The position numbers and the translations under genes were made by a program. From Verrucomicrobiota bacterium (GTDB lineage Bacteria; Verrucomicrobiota; Verrucomicrobiia; Chthoniobacterales; UBA10450): DNA of 42,267 nucleotides. Shown here one piece after another: positions 9,181 through 17,741 of this stretch. The notes under the pieces are model-generated. The model had not been told where the DNA came from and did no database searches. It worked only from the letters and a program-made list of their open reading frames with translations. How positions within the stretch are numbered: the stretch's first letter is position 1; every line of letters begins with the position of its first letter. The stretch spans positions 1-42,267 of the forward strand of contig QHMY01000082.1 in assembly GCA_003218305.1 (NCBI GenBank), given 5' to 3'.

Positions 9181-9894
9181 TCACTCCCCTCGTTCTCGCA
9201 ATCGTGATCGAATCTCGACAGAAGCGCTTTGCTTCCCTGCGTTTGGCGGCAGCTCGCCAATGATTGCCGGCCGCGGCCGTGGCCTGCTGCCGGAAACGCG
9301 CGGAGTGACCACTTGAATGGTGGGGCCGTACGCGAATCCCTTGCGATCAGAACCGGAGTTGCCCTTCTTGCGCACCCAATGATCGCGCCGCATTCGCACC
9401 CAGGCGGTGCCTCCAATCTTCCTGTTCTCCTCACCGTCCCAAAGAAGAATCAGGACGTGGCTGTCACGCGCGATCAGCTCTCCCACTTTGGCGTACTGTC
9501 GCGTCCGATTCCGCGTTCCGGCCTTTGCCGCCATTGGAATCTCCCATCGAGATTTGGCCCTCGCCAGGAGCGCGCGAAATTCCGCCAGCGATTTTGCAGT
9601 GATAAAGTCTCGCTCGTATTCAGCCTGCTCCATCGGCAACGGCACGATAAGGTCGATCCCGGATGCCAGGGCCACTTCCGCGGCCAAGCGATCGGCTCCC
9701 TCCGCCAGAGGAGTCAGGAGCTGAAATGGAGTGTGGGGATAGGCCGCGCGAAAAGATGAAAACACGCGTGAAAGCTGTTTTCGTAATGTCGGGATACTAC
9801 GGGCCACCAAATCGCGGTGCCCGCTAACCCCGAAGACCAGCGGCGGTTGCTGGTCGGCTCGCTCGCCGCGTCGGTTTGTGTTTCCAGCCTTCAC
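9181..9894 (-). CDS. SLOG-like (TIR/LSDAT superfamily) protein, apparently short
   Basis: PPLVFGVSGHRDL...TPFQLLTPLAEGADRLAAEVALASGIDLIVPLPMEQAEYERDF...VLILLWDGEENRKIGGTAWVRM...GPTIQVVTPR. Confidence 0.65.
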   Translation of the reverse strand: MKAGNTNRRGERADQQPPLVFGVSGHRDLVARSIPTLRKQLSRVFSSFRAAYPHTPFQLLTPLAEGADRLAAEVALASGIDLIVPLPMEQAEYERDFITAKSLAEFRALLARAKSRWEIPMAAKAGTRNRTRQYAKVGELIARDSHVLILLWDGEENRKIGGTAWVRMRRDHWVRKKGNSGSDRKGFAYGPTIQVVTPRVSGSRPRPRPAIIGELPPNAGKQSASVEIRSRLRERGE

Positions 9895-9998
9895 CAGGTT
9901 GTCTTAACAGAAAGCATTTAACCGACAAGCAAACTGCCGGTCGTACCGTCGCCGAATTCGGGTGCAAGAGTTGAGAGAGCGTCCGTCATAGGTCAGTT

Positions 9999-10292
9999 AT
10001 GTTTAGTTCTACGCCCGAGACATCTGCCAGGATCTTCCCCCCAACCGATGAAGAATTGCCGGCCCTTTCGCTTTGGACGTTTGCGCTCGGCATCCTTGCA
10101 CTGCTGACTTTCGGGCTTACCTCGGTGCCTGCAATTATTTGCGGGCACCGGGCGATCGCGGACGAACGCCAGTCGAATAAGGGATCGTTAGGGCGATCCG
10201 TCGCCCTCACTGGGCTGGTAATCGGATATGTCGGTGTCGCGCTCCTGGCGACATGGATCATCGTCGCGGCAAAACTTCTCGCGATGCCCTAG
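9999..10292 (+). CDS. DUF4190-like small membrane protein
   Basis: 97 aa, two hydrophobic segments: LSLWTFALGILALLTFGLTSVPAIICGHRAIADE...SVALTGLVIGYVGVALLATWIIV. Confidence 0.7.
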   Translation: MFSSTPETSARIFPPTDEELPALSLWTFALGILALLTFGLTSVPAIICGHRAIADERQSNKGSLGRSVALTGLVIGYVGVALLATWIIVAAKLLAMP

Positions 10293-10397
10293 CGACGCGG
10301 CTAGTCATCGCCTCCCGCACTGCTCGAATGCCTGACGGCCATTCCGGAAAATCGGCGCTCCGGCATCACCCTCGCCCGGCGTCCTGCGCTTCGCGGC

Positions 10398-13300
10398 CTA
10401 CCGCCAGTCACCCATGAGAACAAATGGCGCCCAGTAAAGTGGACGCGCGAACTTGGGGTTCTTCAGCAGCTTGATTTCGGCACTCTGCAAGGCTGCCGCT
10501 TTGGACTGACCGGAGGCCAGCTGGCGATAAAACTCGACCATGAGTTCCTTCGTGCTTTCGTCGCCGACGCTCCAGAGGCTGGCCAGCACGGTCGTAGCGC
10601 CGGCGCTCGAAAAAGCCTCGGCTAGGGTGGTGATTTCGCCTCCATCCGGATCCTTGTCGCCCAACGCCGATTCACAGGCAGACAACGTTACGAGAGTCAC
10701 CTTCCGTAGGGGAAGATCCCACACCTCGCCCACGGTCAAACGGTCCTGGCCCGGCGCCACGGCCGTCGCCAGTTGGATATAGCTATCGGCCGGAGTCGTC
10801 GCGTTGAGAATCCCATGAGTAGCAAAATGAACGATTCGCTTGTTCAACATTTGCTCGGTGTTCAGCGCCACTTTCGTGACTTCCCCGCCGGAAAGCACTT
10901 CGGTCGATGGAAAAACCTGAGCAATGGCTTTCACCTCCGCTTCGGCGGCGGGAAGGTTCGCCCCGGTCGGATTCCCGAAGGCAACCATGCCGTCGGTTGA
11001 TTTTTCGTTATCGGGCGGTTGCACAACGCTCATCACGTCGGCCGCGGTCAGGTAGACGATCTCTTTGTCTTCGATCAGATATCGCAACGCACCGTCGGCC
11101 TGCTTTTTCGCGAGCGCCTGCATTGGCAGATAGAAGAGAAGCTGATTTGGAATGAATGCGATGGTCTTGATCTGGGCCAAGTCCGATTCAATTGGTGAGA
11201 TGAGCAGATCGTAAAGAGCGGTCAGGTTTTTGGTCAGCGGCCCTCCCGATTCCCCCGTGGTGATCTGCTTGCGCACGGTCTTGATCTTCTTCCAAAGATC
11301 CTCCGGCTTGCCCGGCGCAATCACGATCTTCAAACTCTCCTTGCTCACGAGAAAGATGTAGAGCTGCTCACCGAGCGGCGCGTACTGGATCAGCATGACG
11401 CCCGCCGGAATGCTTCGCTGCGTTTCCTTGAGCGCCTTGGGATTCACGGTCATGAACTTTTCCCAGTTCGGGTTCGAAGACTTGATCTGTTCCACCACGC
11501 GGCGGAATTCTCCCTGGGTAGAGGCGACCACTGTCTTCAGATTTTCGATCTTGCCCTTGTCGCGCTCCGTTTCCGGCTTGGCTTCTTCAGTCCGCAGCTG
11601 CGAAGAAGCGGCATTGAGTTTCGTTTCCAAACCAGCCGCGCGATCCAACAAGCCCTGCATCGTCTTGTCGCCACTCTTCATGCTGGAGAGTCGGAGCGAC
11701 TCCTGCAGCTTTTTTGACTTGGCCCGGTTCAGGTAATCAAAAGCCTCATCCGCTCGGTTCAGCTTGATCAGGATCCTCACGATCCGCTCGTACGGACGGT
11801 AATTGCGTTTCACGTCGGCAAACGTCGTTTCCGAGGCGGCGGTGGCGCGCACGCTTTCGACCAGCTTCACCGCTTCCTTAAAAGATTCCAAAGCCTTCTC
11901 GTTCTCTCCTTTTGCTTCAAATAATTCCCCTTCTGTGCCCAGTGTTCCCATCCGGTCACTCACCGAACCTGTCTTGGCGTCGGCCCCTTTCGCCTCGTCG
12001 ATCAACGTTCTCGCCTCATCGAGTTTGTTTTGTTTCACGCGGATCGACGCAAGGGCCCGGGCCGAACCAGAGACCGCGCTGAAGTTGCCCGTCTTGCGAG
12101 CCAGGAGAAGCGCTTCGCCGCCCCGGCTTGCAGCCTCATCGAGCTTGCCTTCCTCGTCGGCGATTACGGTCAGGAATTGCGTGGCCGAAACCACGCTGCT
12201 CAACTTATGAGCAGCCGCAAAGATCTGCCGGGCTTGCTCGAGCAACTGGCGCGCATTCGCATTATCGCCCTTGCTGAAAGCAAGATCGGCGGCCTGAAGC
12301 AACGATTGCGCCGTCCAGTCATCCTGCCCGATCTGGCGCTTGATGGCGATTGTCTCATTCAACTCCTTCACGGCCAGGTCGACCTCTCCACTCTCGGCAT
12401 GCAAATAGGCCAGACCGCCCCACACCCTGGCCCGTATCCGAGCACGGAAAATCTCGAAGACGTTGATATACCCGCCCTTGGGAAGATCCTCGCCGACTTT
12501 GCGAGCCATCTCATAATACGAAACCGCTTTCTTCAGGTCCCCTTCTTCCTGGCTGATGTCGCCAAGATTCAACAAAGCCATGGCTTGCGACATGCGGTCC
12601 AGGGCCAGCTTCATGTCCCGCGTCTGCGCTTCGGTCTCCTCATGCTTGGCCAGCTCGTCCTTCGTCATGGCGGCCTTCCGTTCCGGCGTCATGAATCGGT
12701 CCTCGGTTAAATCCTTCTGCCTGACCGCGGCCGAGGCTTCGATGCTAGCCAGGGCTTGCTGATAATAATCCCGCGCCTTGGGCAAATCGCCCACGTTGAA
12801 GGCGTACATTCGCGCCAAGGCGGAAAGGCTTTCTTCCAGTTTTCGCTCGGGCATGCTCTCCGGCAGAGCGCGGCGAAGCTCCAGCGCCTCAAGGCCGCTC
12901 TTCTCCGCCTGGTCAAAAAGAGCCAGATCCGCCTGGGCATTCGAAACCCTCTCCAACGCCGTCGCGACGTGCGCGATCTTTTGATTTACCTCTTCAACGG
13001 GTGCCTTCACCTTCGTGAGATAACTCAATTCCAAGCGCCGGATCTCCAGCGATCGCGTTGTATATTTGAGCAGGTTTTCTGCGTCGTTGTTGTCCCGGGC
13101 CAGCTGCTCCAGTGTCGAGAGAGTGTTGAAACGCGTCAGATACCGATTTTTTTCCCAGCCGTGAATCAGCGTTCGCAGGATGGCCTTCTTCGACTCCTCA
13201 GCCTTCGCAAGCTGGTCCCCAAGGGTCTTGATTTGCCCATCTATCTTAGCGTCCTCTTCCACAGCGCCAGTCCGCTCGTATTCCTCCCAGTAGGCTCGCC

Positions 13301-13649
13301 CGGCGGCATAACTTTCGTCCTTGAGGTCCGCACTCTTCGCAAACCAGGTCGCGGCCTCCTCAAATTTGCCGGAATCGAACGCGATCCAGGCGATGTCCGA
13401 CGCAACCTGCATGGCGTTTCTGGCCGCATCGGCTCTTTCCTTTGTCTTATCTTTGGCCGCAACCCGAGCGGCGTCGGCTTTCTTGAATTGGGCTTCAAGC
13501 TGAACGCGGTCAGGCTTTGAGTTGGGGGCGGCTGAGGGGCTCTGTTCTTCGCTGCGAAGCTGGCCCGCAGCTGCCAGGAGGCATGCCGCTACAGCCACGA
13601 TGGCCACCGAGAGCCTTCCAGATATTAAAACGGTATAACTATTTCTCAT
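10398..13649 (-). CDS. Exported TPR-CHAT domain protein (caspase-like protease fold)
   Basis: N-terminal signal/lipoprotein-like segment (SVAIVAVAACLLAAAG), multiple TPR motifs, C-terminal CHAT with RIVHFATHGILN and VTLSACESALG (His/Cys dyad), AGATTVLASLWSVGD, WAPFVLMGDW. Confidence 0.93.
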   Translation of the reverse strand: MRNSYTVLISGRLSVAIVAVAACLLAAAGQLRSEEQSPSAAPNSKPDRVQLEAQFKKADAARVAAKDKTKERADAARNAMQVASDIAWIAFDSGKFEEAATWFAKSADLKDESYAAGRAYWEEYERTGAVEEDAKIDGQIKTLGDQLAKAEESKKAILRTLIHGWEKNRYLTRFNTLSTLEQLARDNNDAENLLKYTTRSLEIRRLELSYLTKVKAPVEEVNQKIAHVATALERVSNAQADLALFDQAEKSGLEALELRRALPESMPERKLEESLSALARMYAFNVGDLPKARDYYQQALASIEASAAVRQKDLTEDRFMTPERKAAMTKDELAKHEETEAQTRDMKLALDRMSQAMALLNLGDISQEEGDLKKAVSYYEMARKVGEDLPKGGYINVFEIFRARIRARVWGGLAYLHAESGEVDLAVKELNETIAIKRQIGQDDWTAQSLLQAADLAFSKGDNANARQLLEQARQIFAAAHKLSSVVSATQFLTVIADEEGKLDEAASRGGEALLLARKTGNFSAVSGSARALASIRVKQNKLDEARTLIDEAKGADAKTGSVSDRMGTLGTEGELFEAKGENEKALESFKEAVKLVESVRATAASETTFADVKRNYRPYERIVRILIKLNRADEAFDYLNRAKSKKLQESLRLSSMKSGDKTMQGLLDRAAGLETKLNAASSQLRTEEAKPETERDKGKIENLKTVVASTQGEFRRVVEQIKSSNPNWEKFMTVNPKALKETQRSIPAGVMLIQYAPLGEQLYIFLVSKESLKIVIAPGKPEDLWKKIKTVRKQITTGESGGPLTKNLTALYDLLISPIESDLAQIKTIAFIPNQLLFYLPMQALAKKQADGALRYLIEDKEIVYLTAADVMSVVQPPDNEKSTDGMVAFGNPTGANLPAAEAEVKAIAQVFPSTEVLSGGEVTKVALNTEQMLNKRIVHFATHGILNATTPADSYIQLATAVAPGQDRLTVGEVWDLPLRKVTLVTLSACESALGDKDPDGGEITTLAEAFSSAGATTVLASLWSVGDESTKELMVEFYRQLASGQSKAAALQSAEIKLLKNPKFARPLYWAPFVLMGDWR

Positions 13650-13682
13650 TAAGCTATTTTGAAAACTTTATATGTATATTTT

Positions 13683-15797
13683 CTATTTTACTTTCAGCTC
13701 GTAGATCCCCGTCCAATTCGATGGGGCCGCCGCGATTAACTCCCGGCATCTCTCTGCCATCAGCTTGCTCGGCTTGTCCTGCGCTTCCCGCTCCAACGCG
13801 GTAAACTTCCCTTCCGCCTCCGCAAATTCTCCCCGCTCATAGTCGACGAAGGCTGAACCATATTCCCGGGCGATCTCCTCGAAATTGGCCGGGCCGAACG
13901 GATGCTTCACCTCCAACAGTTCCAGCGGGAGAGTCTTGCCTTTGACGACAACCCGATCAACCACTCGCGCCTGCGGCGGTGCCGACACCTTCTCATACGC
14001 TTCGCGGGTGATCAGGAACAGCACCCCATAGTGCTTGGTTAACGACTCCACCCGCGCCGCGGAGTTGATCAGATCTCCCACCAGACCGTAATCCAGCCGT
14101 TGGGCCGATCCCTTGTTTCCGATCAAAGCCGTTCCGCTGTGAAGAGCCACGCCATAGTGAAAAAGCGTTTCCACCCGCGGATCCAATTTCGGACGCAGCC
14201 CCTCCATTCCCTCAATCAGAGAGAGCGCGGCGCGAAAGGCCCGATCAGTCGCGTCCGGTTGCGGGTCCGGGGCTCCCCAATAACTCAGGAATTGGTCGCC
14301 GAGAAAATGCTCCATGCTGCCGTCTTCGGCCATGATCGCCCGGGTCTGCACCTCGAAGACCTGATTCAACAGCTGGAACGTGCCGCCGGGCCCCAGCGTC
14401 TCAGCGATCGCAGTAGAGTTGCGCAGGTCCGTCAGAAGGAGGGTCAACTTCGCCTGCTGCGGTTCCATTGATCCCGGGTTCTTCAGGACGTGCTCCATGA
14501 TGCGCGGCGAAAAATAGAGGCCCATGGTGGCGCGAAGTCGCAGGCGTTGCATGAACTCATAGCTCTGCCTCCGTCCCAGTTCGGCTAACGTGATCAGGCT
14601 CCACGCTGCACTCACGGTCACCAGACCGGGCACCCAGTTTGTCTTGATGATGAGGGCGGCGCTGAGAACGCCGGCCAGCGCCACGAAACCAATCCAGAAA
14701 AGGAGAAGCGGCCATGCCCCGCGAAACAGCTTCGTCGCGGCTCCAAAAAGAACGAGCGCAAGAATCGCGAGCGCATCGAGCCAGCGCGGAGTCCGACGTA
14801 ACCAGTTACGCTGGATCAAATCGTTCAAGGCGGTCGAATGCAAAACAACCCGCGGTTGATTCGCGGCCAATGAAGTCGTGCCCACGTCCCCCAGCCCGGC
14901 TCCGTAGTAGGAAACGATCACGATCGCGTTCGTCAGCGGTTGCGCCTTCGTCTGGCGGCTCGCCTCATGGAGCTCGCTGAGCTGCGCCATGTTGTAATGC
15001 CGGAACGCGGCCGGACCAGAACCAGACCACGGGCTGCGATAATTCAGGAGAACGGGATCCAGCTTAAGCTCGCGCGGCTCGATCGTCGTAAAGTCGCTCG
15101 AAATTTCTTCCCAACGCGCAAACCCTCTCCCCCCAGCCTTGGGAAAGGCAACGCCCTTCTCCCAATCCACATCTCGCCAGGCCAGATAACAAGCGAGTCC
15201 AAGCGACGGCTCATGTTTCCCTGCAGAGCCGTGGACATATTCATAGTGACGCAAAGCTCCGTCTCCATCCGCTTGGACGTTGATCAACCCCGCCGGCAGA
15301 ACTCTTTCCCGAAAAGGAAACGACCGAATTCGCTCTTCCTGTCCGCTGTCCGCTGAAGGCAGGAGCGCTTCGGCGAATATCACAGTGCGGTTCTCGCCTC
15401 GGACGCGCTCGACCTCTTTCAGGATCGGGTCCGCCATGGCCTGGTCCCCGCGCCCGAAGACAACATCGAATGCCACGACCCGAGCACCGAGATCGATCGC
15501 CTGCCGAATGATGGTGGCCGCATGCTGATACTCCAGTTCGAGTGTGGGCAGCTTTTCCAAATCCTGCCGAGTGATGTCGGCATGAACAATGTTGGGGTCG
15601 GCCGGAGGAGCCAACCCGTGTTCGTAACGCCAGCGCAAGACCCGCCCGAGCCATCGCATTTCCAGAGGCTCGATCGGACTTCCCGCCAGTAGAACCCAAA
15701 GAGCGGCCAGACCGCAAATCGCCAGGAGGAGCGGCCAGGGCGATCTCAACCACACCTGCTCGTCGGCCGGATTTGTCGGGACGGTGTTACCAGCCAT
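13683..15797 (-). CDS. CHASE2 domain-containing class III nucleotide cyclase (second copy)
   Basis: N-terminal TM + CHASE2-like region, three TMs, cyclase domain LLLTDLRNSTAIAET, EHFLGDQFLSYWG, DYGLVGDLINSAARVE, VVVKGKTLPLELLEV. Confidence 0.9.
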   Translation of the reverse strand: MAGNTVPTNPADEQVWLRSPWPLLLAICGLAALWVLLAGSPIEPLEMRWLGRVLRWRYEHGLAPPADPNIVHADITRQDLEKLPTLELEYQHAATIIRQAIDLGARVVAFDVVFGRGDQAMADPILKEVERVRGENRTVIFAEALLPSADSGQEERIRSFPFRERVLPAGLINVQADGDGALRHYEYVHGSAGKHEPSLGLACYLAWRDVDWEKGVAFPKAGGRGFARWEEISSDFTTIEPRELKLDPVLLNYRSPWSGSGPAAFRHYNMAQLSELHEASRQTKAQPLTNAIVIVSYYGAGLGDVGTTSLAANQPRVVLHSTALNDLIQRNWLRRTPRWLDALAILALVLFGAATKLFRGAWPLLLFWIGFVALAGVLSAALIIKTNWVPGLVTVSAAWSLITLAELGRRQSYEFMQRLRLRATMGLYFSPRIMEHVLKNPGSMEPQQAKLTLLLTDLRNSTAIAETLGPGGTFQLLNQVFEVQTRAIMAEDGSMEHFLGDQFLSYWGAPDPQPDATDRAFRAALSLIEGMEGLRPKLDPRVETLFHYGVALHSGTALIGNKGSAQRLDYGLVGDLINSAARVESLTKHYGVLFLITREAYEKVSAPPQARVVDRVVVKGKTLPLELLEVKHPFGPANFEEIAREYGSAFVDYERGEFAEAEGKFTALEREAQDKPSKLMAERCRELIAAAPSNWTGIYELKVK

Positions 15798-16492
15798 CAG
15801 GGAGCTGGAGAATCCTTGGCCGCGCCTTCACTGGAGAGAATCAACACGCCCGGACGATCGTCGGCAAAATCGATGCTTTGCGCGAACTGACGCCACGGAA
15901 ATGTCGCGTCTGCGCCTCCGCGGAAAACGCCACCCAACTCAGGCTCGGTTATCGGGGCCTGGTTGACTTTCTCCTTCTCGCTCGTGATGCGGCCAATCAA
16001 CTCGCGCAGCTTGTTCACCTGCATCGCCAGAAGACGCTCGTCGACTTTGGGAGCCTGCATCGCCGCGACCAGCTTTCGCGCTTCCTCGACTTCCTTCGAA
16101 CTGGGAGGCAGGAAGAGGACGAACAAATCGAACGGCGCCTTGGTTCCAGACCACTCCCAGGTCACCGGGTCTTTGGGCAGCTGAACCTCCTCAAATTCAG
16201 CCGCCACCTCCGAAAATTGTGGCCGCCATCCGTTGGCGAGCTTTCCATCCTTGGTCAAAGCAGCCAGCAACACGACGCATTTGTCGCTGGCATCGACGTG
16301 CGCTCTTACGGTCGAGCCCGGCCTCGCCGCCGTCGCTGACGGCTTGAATGGTTCTTCCTTGGCCGACGATCCGGAATCGAGGATCGAGATGCAGGCCCTC
16401 CCCTGCGGTTGATCCGAATCGGCCGCCATCAAACGGCCTGAACAAAACAAGAGGGCGAAAACGCCTGCCAGCAACAAGAAAGCCTTACTCAT
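15797..16492 (-). CDS. Small secreted protein, DUF4384-like
   Basis: Start MSKAFLLLAGVFALLFCSGRLMAA (signal peptide); ARPGSTVRAHVDASDKCVVLLAALTKDGKLANGW resembles DUF4384. Stop overlaps the cyclase ATG by one base (TGATG). The longer listed ORF to 16711 is probably an over-extension. Confidence 0.65.
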   Translation of the reverse strand: MSKAFLLLAGVFALLFCSGRLMAADSDQPQGRACISILDSGSSAKEEPFKPSATAARPGSTVRAHVDASDKCVVLLAALTKDGKLANGWRPQFSEVAAEFEEVQLPKDPVTWEWSGTKAPFDLFVLFLPPSSKEVEEARKLVAAMQAPKVDERLLAMQVNKLRELIGRITSEKEKVNQAPITEPELGGVFRGGADATFPWRQFAQSIDFADDRPGVLILSSEGAAKDSPAP

Positions 16493-16664
16493 AGAGACAC
16501 GTAATGGATAAACGCACTTTGTTGACGAACCAACACGGCTCTTTGTGCGGAATTTCCATGAATTCCGATTCTTCCCATGAACCAAAGAAACGCCAGTCAA
16601 AACCATGCCGATGTTTCCTCGCCATGTCCGAGGATCGTGCGAATGATTAGCGGATTCTGCGCGA

Positions 16665-17726
16665 ATGAACGAAACGGTCTTTACCACCATCGCTCTTACC
16701 GGGTTCGGCATTGCCTTTTTTCACGCGGCCATCCCGACCCATTGGCTTCCGTTCGTCATCACGGCCCGGGCGCAGGGATGGAACCGGAACAAGACGATCG
16801 GCGTGACGGCGCTGGCCGGCACCGGGCATGTCCTTTTCACAGCGTTTCTCGGCGTGCTCATTGCCTGGTTCGGAATCGCGCTGCACGATCGGATCGGCGT
16901 CTGGTTCCATTTGATCGCCGGGGGCGCGCTCTTGCTCTTCGGGCTCTTTTACGTTTATCGGCAGCTCAGCGGGACCGGTTGCGGCCATAGCCATTTGTTT
17001 GGCGGGCATTCGCATCACGGAACAACCCCTCACCTTCACGTGCACGAAAAGGCGGCTTTGCAGCCCGGTCCGCACGGCGGAGCACTGATCGAGACCGGGA
17101 ACGGTGTGGTGGAGATTGCCATCGTCAAAGAAGCTGAAAACGCGAAGTTCCGCCTCTACCCGGTCCCGTCACCGCAGCGACCGGTTGCCACCGTGCCGGC
17201 GCCGAGTATGACCCTCGAAACCATTCGCCCGAGCGAGGAGCGGCAGATTTTCTCCTTTCAAAGTGCGGATGGCTGCCTCGTATCCACGGAGACCATTCCG
17301 ATGCCGCATGAATTCAGGGCGGTTCTGAACGTACCGCATGGAAATCATGTCCACGCTTATGAGACGCATTTTCATCAGCCGGCGGAGCAGACGTCACCAG
17401 AAGAGACAATCGAGATTGTCGCGCCCCAGCGTGGCCGCGTCTCAGATCGCCTGGCCGTCACCAGCTTGCTGGCGTTGCTCACCTTTTCGCCCTGCGAAAG
17501 CTTTCTTCCGGTTTATGTCTCGGGCGTCCGTTACGGATGGATTGGATTCGCCCTCCTCACTGCCGTCCTCTCCATTGCGACGGTCCTGGGAATGGTCATC
17601 TTCACCTGGCTCACACTCAGCAACCTGGAAAAACTTAACCTTCGTTTCCTCGAGAAATACGAAAGCGGAATCATCGGTGGTTTGCTCTGCACGCTGGGAA
17701 TTTTGATAATTGTCCTGGAAAACTAG
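16665..17726 (+). CDS. His-rich polytopic membrane metal transporter-like protein with internal soluble domain
   Basis: TM segments at both ends (FFHAAIPTHWLPFVITARAQGW; LLALLTFSPCESFLPVYVSG), His clusters (CGHSHLFGGHSHHGTTPHLHVHE), central domain GPHGGALIETGNGVVEIAIV. Confidence 0.6.
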   Translation: MNETVFTTIALTGFGIAFFHAAIPTHWLPFVITARAQGWNRNKTIGVTALAGTGHVLFTAFLGVLIAWFGIALHDRIGVWFHLIAGGALLLFGLFYVYRQLSGTGCGHSHLFGGHSHHGTTPHLHVHEKAALQPGPHGGALIETGNGVVEIAIVKEAENAKFRLYPVPSPQRPVATVPAPSMTLETIRPSEERQIFSFQSADGCLVSTETIPMPHEFRAVLNVPHGNHVHAYETHFHQPAEQTSPEETIEIVAPQRGRVSDRLAVTSLLALLTFSPCESFLPVYVSGVRYGWIGFALLTAVLSIATVLGMVIFTWLTLSNLEKLNLRFLEKYESGIIGGLLCTLGILIIVLEN

Positions 17727-17741
17727 CGACCTCGATCCCAG

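Noticed and set aside
9181-10292. Complete CBASS/Thoeris-type defence operon around the SLOG gene
   Set aside because: No CD-NTase, TIR-NADase or paired effector found nearby; the DUF4190-like neighbour is divergent. Only an orphan SLOG-like gene can be supported.
10398-13649. Type III-E CRISPR (Craspase)-associated TPR-CHAT
   Set aside because: No gRAMP/Cas7-11, no CRISPR array and the protein has an export-type N terminus; only the domain architecture is shared.
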